A program made the position numbers and the translations under genes. From Clostridia bacterium (GTDB taxonomy: Bacteria > Bacillota > Clostridia > Christensenellales > Borkfalkiaceae), in NCBI GenBank assembly GCA_017504065.1, contig JAFVRU010000090.1, forward strand, positions 1 through 14,007: a stretch of 14,007 nucleotides of DNA, read 5' to 3'. The notes under the pieces were generated by a model, which was given only the letters and a program-made list of their open reading frames with translations, was not told the DNA's origin and ran no database searches. This document shows positions 1-6,200 of this stretch, piece after piece (the stretch's first letter is position 1; every line of letters begins with the position of its first letter).

Positions 1-37
1 AAAAAATAACGTAGTTGTTGCACTACGTTATTTTTTT
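1..37. terminator. Palindromic bidirectional terminator-like hairpin
   Basis: Bases 1-15 pair perfectly with bases 22-36, leaving a six-base loop at 16-21. The stem begins with an A-run and ends with a T-run of seven, so an RNA from either strand would end in a hairpin followed by U residues. This is the form of a bidirectional intrinsic terminator between convergent units. The A-run touches the window edge, so the left limit is unknown. Any gene it serves on the plus strand lies outside the window. Confidence 0.8.
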
Positions 38-108
38 CAGTTATTGATAATCAACCATTTATAATTTCCCCTCTCATCTCTTCTAATGTTTCTTCCGTCC
101 TTTTATCA

Positions 109-369
109 TTGCTATTACTAAACGACAAATATAACAATTTTTCTTTAATTATAACAGCCGATAATGGCGAGCGGGAATTCGCTGTTACTTGTGCTATCCT
201 AGAACAATCACGCCATTGTATTTATCTTTGCGATGAGTCGAAATTCAACGCTTCCTCCTCCGTATACAACATTACGACGATTCATCAAATCGATAAAGCT
301 TATACCACCATCGATAAAAATCTTTTTTGGTGCAATACGGATAAAATCGTGTTCGTTAATAAGAAGTAA
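109..369 (+). pseudogene. Truncated DeoR-family regulator, C-terminal remnant
   Basis: This plus-strand frame reads through the last part of a DeoR-type sugar-responsive repressor. The residues EFAVTCAILEQSRHCIYLCD followed by ESKFN match the DeoR_C signature in which a glutamate-alanine-valine helix leads to a strand and a D-x-S-K-F box. The residues after that, ending near QIDKAYTTID, match the closing strand of the domain (usually D-x-I-I-T-D), and the natural C-terminus follows. The N-terminal winged helix and most of the effector domain, about 150 residues or more in a full protein, are absent. The frame is open only back to base 10, where the upstream hairpin begins. There is no convincing ribosome binding site before the TTG at 109. 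I read it as a decayed fragment of a regulator that may once have controlled a sugar locus here. The DeoR match is from memory of the family, not a search. A short unrelated ORF is the alternative. Confidence 0.5.
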
Positions 370-408
370 TTGCTCCCTTGTCTAAGAGTGAGCATACAAA
401 CCACATAC

Positions 409-449
409 AAAAAAATACTTGCCCTGCAAAATGCAGGGCAAGATTTTTT
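409..449 (-). terminator. Intrinsic terminator of the minus-strand operon
   Basis: Bases 418-428 (CTTGCCCTGCA) pair with 432-442 around a three-base loop, an 11-bp GC-rich stem. On the minus strand it is followed by a run of seven U residues (complement of 409-415). On the plus strand a T-run follows at 444-449. It starts about 22 bases after the stop codon of the 870-residue exported protein, so it is the expected end of the whole minus-strand transcription unit. It can also end any plus-strand transcript of the DeoR remnant. Confidence 0.9.
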
Positions 450-464
450 ATTGTTTAGGAAAGT

Positions 465-3077
465 TTACAGTACTTTTACGCCGCTGTAATACAAACCGTC
501 CGTTTTTACACCGAAGTTACCGCCGATGGACGTTATGCCCGATACGGACGTTACCACGTTCAGTTTATCCCAACCGTACGTAGCCGTCGTATCCTTTCTC
601 GCCAACGTTTCCGAGCATACTACATATACGTTGTTCAGCTTCGACGCTTGCGAAGTTCCCGTAGGCGCGGTGTTATAATCCGCGTAAATCGTGCCCGCAC
701 CCGTTCCGACAAGGTTGAGATTGATCACGACATTGTTTGCCGTCAAGCCCTTGATTTGGTTACCGAATACCGTGCGAGTGCTCGCCGATTTCGTTACCGT
801 AATATTCATCCATACGTTACACATTTCAAACCAAGATAACGCCTCACCGTTGGTAAGCCCTATGTAAGTACTGTTTTGTGTGAATTCCAAACCAATGTTT
901 TTCAACACGCCGCCACCCCAAGATTTCATAAATAAGCACGTCGTCGTGAAATTAGATATGATATGTCCGCGTCCGTCCAACGTAAAGTTGCTCGTCCAAG
1001 TCAAGCTCGAATTGAGCGCCGCACCATTCATATCCAAATCCGTCGTAAGCGCAACATATGTCGTAGCAGCATCAGGCGCAGTTGCATACGCCGTAAATTC
1101 GTCCACATTCGTCAAGAGTTTATCCGCTACGAGTACCGTCGCTTCATACGCGGCATCCGCCGTCGTCAATACGAGCGTATATTCCGTACCCGTCGTCAAT
1201 GCAGGCAAAGTCACTACGCCGTTTTCAATCGCACAAACAAGTGCCGCATCTTCCTTAATAGAAGCGGAAACGAGCGTACCCGTAAAGCCTTTCAATTCCG
1301 CCGTATCTACCGTCTTGGTTTCTTGCGTAGCAAGGAAATATTGTTCTTCTAATTCCACAGGAAGCGTTTTTACGCATTTACCGTTCCAATATAAGCCGTT
1401 TGCTTTGCATTCGAAAGCGCCGCCGATCGAATTTACATCCGCAACCGAATCCACAACATTCAACGCTTCCCAACCATGGTTAGAATTATACTTCGCGACA
1501 TCACCGACCACGTAAACGTTAGTCATAGTTACGTTTCTCGAATCGCTTGTAATTGCCGTTAAAGAGTCCGCATATACCGTACCTGTGCCCGATCCGACAA
1601 GATTCACGTTGATTACGGTATTGCTATACTTCACGCCGTACGCGTCCTGCGCGAAAATCGCGCGGTTTGTGTTGTCAACCGTCAACGTGATGTCCATCCA
1701 TACGTTTTCGGAAGCGCCACTCCATTTATGTTCATACGCAACGATGATACCTTTATAGGAAGAATATGAACTTTGCGAGAATACCAAACCGATATTTTTG
1801 AGATTGAATTCATTCGTATACGATTTCCCGAACAACAAAGAAGTCGTGAAATTAGAAATGATATGTCCGCGTCCGTCCAAATTACCAGGTTGACCTTCCG
1901 TCCACGTCATAGTAGAAGTAAGATCCGCACCGTTCATATCAAAATCGTCTGAAACGACCGTGTAGCCCGCTTTTGCCGAACCCTTAAACCAATTCGCAAC
2001 GTCTGTCGTAGATTTCAAAACCGTATCCGCCGCAAACAACGTAGTTTCGTAAACCGTATCCGCAGTTTCTAAAACAAGCGTGTATTCCGTACCCGCGGTC
2101 AAACCCGCAGCAATGCTAACCACACCATTTTCTACCGAGCACTCAACGGAAGAATTTTTCACGGAAGCCCCCATAACCGTACCCTTAAGCCCTACAATAC
2201 CCGACGTTTGCAAGGTATTGCCCGCCGTAAGCGCATATTGTTCGCCTACAAGCGTTTCTTGATATTTTGCCGTAACCGTTACTGCTTCCGCAGGCATTAC
2301 GAACGTATTATCCGTTACGGTTACCGTAGCGCCGCTTTCCGTTTTCACCGATACAGCCAACGTTTTATCCCCTGCTTCGGGGGTGGAAATGGTGATGGTT
2401 TGCCCCGTATAACCGTATGCGTAATCCACGTCCGCAACTCCGTCCACCGTAATTGCTTTATACGTTCTGTCCGCAACGAAATTCGTGAGCGTCGCTTGTT
2501 CCGCTTCCGTTAAGCCATTGTACCAAGCCGTGTTTTGTGTCGCGCAGTAGGATACGTACGATACCGTTCTCGTAATCGTTTCCGTATACACCGTCTTGAC
2601 AATTGCACCCGTCGTCTTATCCGCAAGCTGCATATACCCTACGCCCATCATTTCCGTTAAGTAGGCATTCGTCGGCATCGCAGAAACTACCCCACGGAAT
2701 TCATAAATCCCGTCTTCTTCGTCTAATACGGGAGTTTTGATGACAACGTTCATAATTTCGTCCGTCACATTCTCCAACGTGAGTTTTCCGCTCAATTCCG
2801 TCGTCGGAATAATCAACGCGCCCGTCGTTACCGTATAGTCTTGCGTGAGTTCCTCGTATTCGTCATAATCGCTTGCTGCGATTGCCGCTACAAAACGTAA
2901 CCCTGCCTTTTCACTGCTATAACGCACCGACGCACCGTCCATATAGAACGTGGGTACAGCAATTTCTTGCGTACCTGTTGCCTTTGCACTCACGTTATTC
3001 AACGCATAAGCGCCGCTAAACGCGAATGCTGCACCAAGGATTGATAAGGTGATAATGCTTTTCTTCGCTTTCCTCAT
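465..3077 (-). CDS. Exported 870-residue protein with two DGRGH beta-helix modules
   Basis: A secreted modular protein of unknown role, probably binding or processing a polymer outside the cell. ATG at 3077 is preferred over the longer frame to 3131: it has a GGGAGGT site six bases upstream and begins a clear signal peptide (residues 1-31, MRKAKKS then a hydrophobic stretch ending AYA). Residues 43-205 form an N-terminal domain with a GLRF motif. I recall similar domains on exported Clostridia proteins, without a named family. Residues 211-272 are a Big-like unit ending in FVMPAEAVTVTAKY. Then follow two copies of [about 75-residue Ig-like linker plus about 220-residue DGRGH module]: linkers at 278-352 and 577-652, modules at 353-571 and 653-870. 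The two DGRGH boxes lie exactly 300 residues apart. There is no LPXTG, SLH or dockerin anchor. It is last in the operon and overlaps the 43-residue gene by four bases. Its closest visible relative is the neighbouring 1291-residue lipoprotein. Confidence 0.9.
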   Translation of the reverse strand: MRKAKKSIITLSILGAAFAFSGAYALNNVSAKATGTQEIAVPTFYMDGASVRYSSEKAGLRFVAAIAASDYDEYEELTQDYTVTTGALIIPTTELSGKLTLENVTDEIMNVVIKTPVLDEEDGIYEFRGVVSAMPTNAYLTEMMGVGYMQLADKTTGAIVKTVYTETITRTVSYVSYCATQNTAWYNGLTEAEQATLTNFVADRTYKAITVDGVADVDYAYGYTGQTITISTPEAGDKTLAVSVKTESGATVTVTDNTFVMPAEAVTVTAKYQETLVGEQYALTAGNTLQTSGIVGLKGTVMGASVKNSSVECSVENGVVSIAAGLTAGTEYTLVLETADTVYETTLFAADTVLKSTTDVANWFKGSAKAGYTVVSDDFDMNGADLTSTMTWTEGQPGNLDGRGHIISNFTTSLLFGKSYTNEFNLKNIGLVFSQSSYSSYKGIIVAYEHKWSGASENVWMDITLTVDNTNRAIFAQDAYGVKYSNTVINVNLVGSGTGTVYADSLTAITSDSRNVTMTNVYVVGDVAKYNSNHGWEALNVVDSVADVNSIGGAFECKANGLYWNGKCVKTLPVELEEQYFLATQETKTVDTAELKGFTGTLVSASIKEDAALVCAIENGVVTLPALTTGTEYTLVLTTADAAYEATVLVADKLLTNVDEFTAYATAPDAATTYVALTTDLDMNGAALNSSLTWTSNFTLDGRGHIISNFTTTCLFMKSWGGGVLKNIGLEFTQNSTYIGLTNGEALSWFEMCNVWMNITVTKSASTRTVFGNQIKGLTANNVVINLNLVGTGAGTIYADYNTAPTGTSQASKLNNVYVVCSETLARKDTTATYGWDKLNVVTSVSGITSIGGNFGVKTDGLYYSGVKVL
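468..1121 (-). repeat. DGRGH module, copy 5 (C-terminal in 870-residue protein)
   Basis: Residues 653-870 of the exported protein. It has the marker strings of the family in order: LDMNGA, TLDGRGHIISNF, LKNIGLEF, NVWMNIT, VVINLNLVG, GTIYAD, NVYVV and GLYY. Strand-length hydrophobic steps at regular spacing suggest a right-handed beta-helix, though this fold is an inference. Over most of its length it is closest to the C-terminal module of the 1291-residue protein. Confidence 0.85.
943..980 (-). repeat. 38-base near-identical repeat, copy 1
   Basis: These 38 bases match 1843-1880 with a single mismatch (T at 955 against A at 1855). The two copies start exactly 900 bases apart, in the same reading frame. 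They encode the DGRGHIISNF box and the following threonines of the two modules in the 870-residue protein. The surrounding module sequence is far less alike. Confidence 0.9.
1365..2021 (-). repeat. DGRGH module, copy 4 (first in 870-residue protein)
   Basis: Residues 353-571 of the exported protein, with the markers FDMNGA, NLDGRGHIISNF, LKNIGLVF, NVWMDIT, VINVNLVG, GTVYAD, NVYVVG and GLYWNGK. It is preceded by an Ig-like linker that contains TAGTEYTLVLETAD, which recurs before copy 5 as TTGTEYTLVLTTAD. Confidence 0.85.
1843..1880 (-). repeat. 38-base near-identical repeat, copy 2
   Basis: Partner of 943-980, with one mismatch in 38 bases and an exact 900-base offset. It encodes the DGRGHIISNF box of module copy 4. 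Confidence 0.9.
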
Positions 3078-3205
3078 TGTCTTACCTCCCCCCAGATCCA
3101 GTCTTGTCCGTAGTCGCCGTCTTTTTCCCACGTACTTGCCGTAATGACGTCTTCTGCCATTTGCAAAATCACGCTACATTCGGGCGATACATACTTTTTT
3201 GCCAT
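3074..3205 (-). CDS. Small 43-residue protein, coupled to the 870-residue exported gene
   Basis: A short gene that is easy to miss. It starts MAKKYVSPECSVILQM, continues with AEDVITAS, and ends in an acidic, tryptophan-rich tail (TWEKDGDYGQDWIWGEVRQ). There is no signal peptide or membrane segment. A near-ideal AAAGGAGGAT ribosome site lies at 3211-3220. Its TGA overlaps the ATG of the 870-residue protein as ATGA, and its last codons contain that gene's ribosome site, so the two are probably translationally coupled. From memory, Clostridia encode many orphan small proteins with the pattern K-x-Y-x-x-P-E followed by E-D-V/I-I-T-T/A-S, function unknown to me. That likeness needs a search. It could be a leader-type or precursor-like peptide, a chaperone-like partner of the exported protein, or a coupling ORF only. 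Confidence 0.75.
   Translation of the reverse strand: MAKKYVSPECSVILQMAEDVITASTWEKDGDYGQDWIWGEVRQ
3084..3093 (-). promoter_or_regulatory. Ribosome binding site deciding the start of the 870-residue protein
   Basis: The minus strand reads GGGGGGAGGT, then six bases, then ATG at 3077. This places the start at 3077 instead of the further upstream codon at 3131, which would add 18 arginine-rich residues ahead of the signal peptide. The site lies inside the final codons (Trp-Gly-Glu-Val) of the 43-residue gene. Confidence 0.85.
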
Positions 3206-3210
3206 AATAG

Positions 3211-3220
3211 ATCCTCCTTT
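3211..3220 (-). promoter_or_regulatory. Strong ribosome binding site of the 43-residue gene
   Basis: The minus strand reads AAAGGAGGAT, five bases ahead of the ATG at 3205. Such a complete Shine-Dalgarno match is the main evidence that the short frame is translated. Confidence 0.8.
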
Positions 3221-3240
3221 AAATTTGTTTTTTTATTTGC

Positions 3241-3278
3241 TTATCCGTCCCTTGCCGTGAACTACAAGGAACGGATAA
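3241..3278 (-). other. Intercistronic 14-bp RNA hairpin
   Basis: Bases 3241-3254 pair with 3265-3278 around a ten-base loop. On the plus strand there is one mismatch (C at 3249 against A at 3270). In the minus-strand RNA that position becomes a G-U pair, so the stem is unbroken in the operon transcript. It sits in the 81-base gap between the 1291-residue lipoprotein and the 43-residue gene. The sequence after it in the minus direction is A-rich, not U-rich, so it does not look like a normal terminator. A 3' end stabiliser, processing site or partial attenuator fits better. Confidence 0.7.
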
Positions 3279-3286
3279 TTTCTAAA

Positions 3287-6200
3287 TTAAATTGCTTGCA
3301 CTTGCTTTCCATTCCAATACAAACCGTTGGTTTGTACTGCAAAGCCGCCGTCAATCGTCGTAATATCCGAAACAGACGTTACGACGTTGAGTTTATTCCA
3401 ACCGTAAGTAGCCGACGTGTCCTTTCTCGACAACGTTTCGGAGCATACTACGTATACATTCGTCAAACTTGACGCGTGAGAATTCAGGGTAGGAGCCGTC
3501 ATATAATCCGCATAAATCGTCCCGTTACCCGTGCCCGTAAGCATAAGATTGATGACTACGTTATTTGCCGATAAGCCTTTGATTTGATTGCCGAACACCG
3601 CACGTGTATTTGTGGATTTGGATACGGTAATATTCATCCATACGTTGGACATTTCAAACCACGATAAGTCTTTCGAACAAAGGATACCATTCCACGTAGA
3701 GCCTTCTTGCGTATATTCCAAGCCAATGTTTTTCAACGTACCGCCGCCACAAGTTCTCATAAACAAGATGGTGGATTTGAAGTTCTTAACGATATGACCA
3801 CGACCGTCCAACGTCATATTGCTCGTCGTATCAGGTCCGTTCAAAGTTACTCCGTTCATATCCAAATCGGTTGTCAGGATCGTATATACCGTAGACGAGG
3901 CAGGTGCGGTCGCATACGCTGTAAAGTCCGCCGCCGTCGTCAACAGTTTATCCGCAATCACCACCGTCATTTTATAGGCTTTTTCCGCCGTCTTGACGAC
4001 GAGTTTATATTCCGTACCGCACGTCAAGCTCGATACAGGGAGCGTAATGACGTTGCCGACAACGCTACAATCCCCACTGTAAAGCCCTTGCATCGCCGCA
4101 GAGGTTGCAACCCCCGTAAAGCCTTGCACTTCCGTAACCTTCAGCGTTCCCGTCGAAGCAAGCACGTAGGCTTCTCCAAGTTCCACAATCGGGGTTTGAT
4201 CGAGCACGCAAGCGCTATTCCAGTACAAGCACCCGTTTTGAACGGCAAAGTCGCCGCCAATGTTTCCGATTTCGCTAATCTTTTCAATCAAGCCCAGCGC
4301 TTGATAGCCCATACCATTATGCTTGGTGAAGACTTTGGACGCATCGATGACGTATACGTTTTCTAAAACGACGTCATAATCGTCCCACGTTCCCCAACAA
4401 TCTGCATACAACGCGCCTTGCGCCGTCGGATTTTGTACGTTGACGTTTACGACAATGTCCTTCAACAACGTTCCGCGCGTTTGTTTTGCAAAGATTGCCA
4501 ACGGGTTTTCCGTTCTCGTTAAGGTAATGTTCAACCAAACGTTTTCCATACCGTAGCCGTTGCCGTTCGCCCAATCGTAATTCCCGTCCATAACAATCCC
4601 GTTGACTGTACCGACGTAGGTGAATTCCAACCCGACGTTCTTAATCCCTGCACCATAGCCGACTGATTGCGTAGCAAACAATCTCGCCGTTTGGAAATTG
4701 TAAACGATATGTCCGCGCCCGTCTAAGATACCGTCGCTCCAACCGTTCGCAGGCGAGCTAACCAACGCGCCGTTCATATCAATATCCGCACCGAGCACCG
4801 TATACTTCCCGTTCTTCATTGTGTTGCCTGCCGTTTCTATCCAAGCCGTAAAATCGGAAGCAGTAGAGAGAATTGCATCGGCAACAACCACTTGCAATTC
4901 ATACGCCGTATCCGACGTTTGGAATACAAGAATTTGTTCCCCGACTTGTCTCGTAACGCCCGCAAGCGTAATCGCGTCGCCGTTACGGCTATACCCTACG
5001 CTTTCCGCCGAGCCTTTCAAATATACCAATTCTACGCCGACGGGAATTCCGTATTCGGTTGCGCTAAATACAATTTCTTCTTTTGTCTTTAACAATTCTT
5101 TGGTCAACTGAACACGTTCAAAAGACTTTGTCTTTACGCGAACTTCCGCATAATAGGTTTCTCCGTCCACCGTAACGAGCTCGATTAAATAATCTCTGCC
5201 TTCGACCAAGCCGATAAATTCGCCGATCGCAAAATTCAATTTTCCATCTGCTTGCGCAAACGTTACGCTTTGACCATTGATTTTTGCACTCGCAATCTCT
5301 GCGTCAGACAATTCGTTATATAATTTCTTTAACGAAATTTCGTTTTCGGCGTTCATTTGCACTTCCGCCGACGCGCTTGCCAATACGGGCGTACCGTTAT
5401 AATACAACGTACCGTTTTTCGCAGAGAAGCTGCCGTTTAAATGCAAGTTTGCCACTTGGTTGCTCTTGGCTACGATTAATCCGCCAAGACCTTTTGTTTT
5501 CAGTTCTTGATCACAAATCACATAGGCGTTTTCAATATGCGTAGGCGTCGTTGTACCCGTAACCATATAATCCGCATAAATACTACCCGTACCTTCGCCG
5601 TAAGGCTTAATATAGAACACGCAATCAGTCATTTTTGTTACAGCGCTGAGCTTATACCCCAACACCGCAAGATCGTAATCCGTCCGTTCTACGTAAACTT
5701 CCATATATACGTTTTCCATTTCCGCATTGTTTTGACCTGCGATCAAAACCCCGGGATAAATATCCGTCCAAGGTTGTTTATTATAGCAGAACCCGACATT
5801 TTTGATCAGTCCCGCTTCACTATTACTGCGCAGAGCCGTCATACTATAAAAATTAGAAATGATATGCCCACGACCGTCTAAAACGCCACGGAACCAATAA
5901 CTACAATTAATCGTTGCGCCAGCAAGATCCAAATCGTTGATAATGACAACGTAATCGGTAGCTTCCGACGACGCCGTCGCCGACATATACGCCTTAAAAT
6001 CGTCTACCGTCGAAATAATCTTCGTCGCAAACGTTACTTGTATTTCATATTCCTTTTCCGCCGTGGAAACTTGGAGCAAACGATTTCCCGTAATATCCGA
6101 ATTCAAAATCAAGCCGTCGCCCAACACTTCATACGAAACGGCAAAAGGTTGACCCGTAACGTCTTGAATTGCAAGAATATCCGTCGCTTTCATCGGCATA

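Noticed and set aside
38..375. Two minus-strand open stretches opposite the DeoR remnant, one ending in RTEETLEEMRGEIING
   Set aside because: They look protein-like at first, but they lie in different frames, lack starts and ribosome sites, and would need a frameshift to join. The plus-strand reading has a recognisable DeoR_C signature, so these are more likely shadows.
880..1515. Plus-strand open frame of 211 codons opposite the 870-residue protein
   Set aside because: It is the antisense shadow of the DGRGH module. Similar long antisense frames occur opposite every large gene here because the real genes rarely use Leu TTA/CTA or Ser TCA codons. It has no ribosome site and a low-complexity Ser/Val/Ala composition.
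3078..3131. Longer start of the 870-residue protein adding 18 residues
   Set aside because: It would put an Arg-rich stretch before the signal peptide, has no good ribosome site, and overlaps the 43-residue gene, whereas ATG at 3077 has a strong GGGAGGT site.
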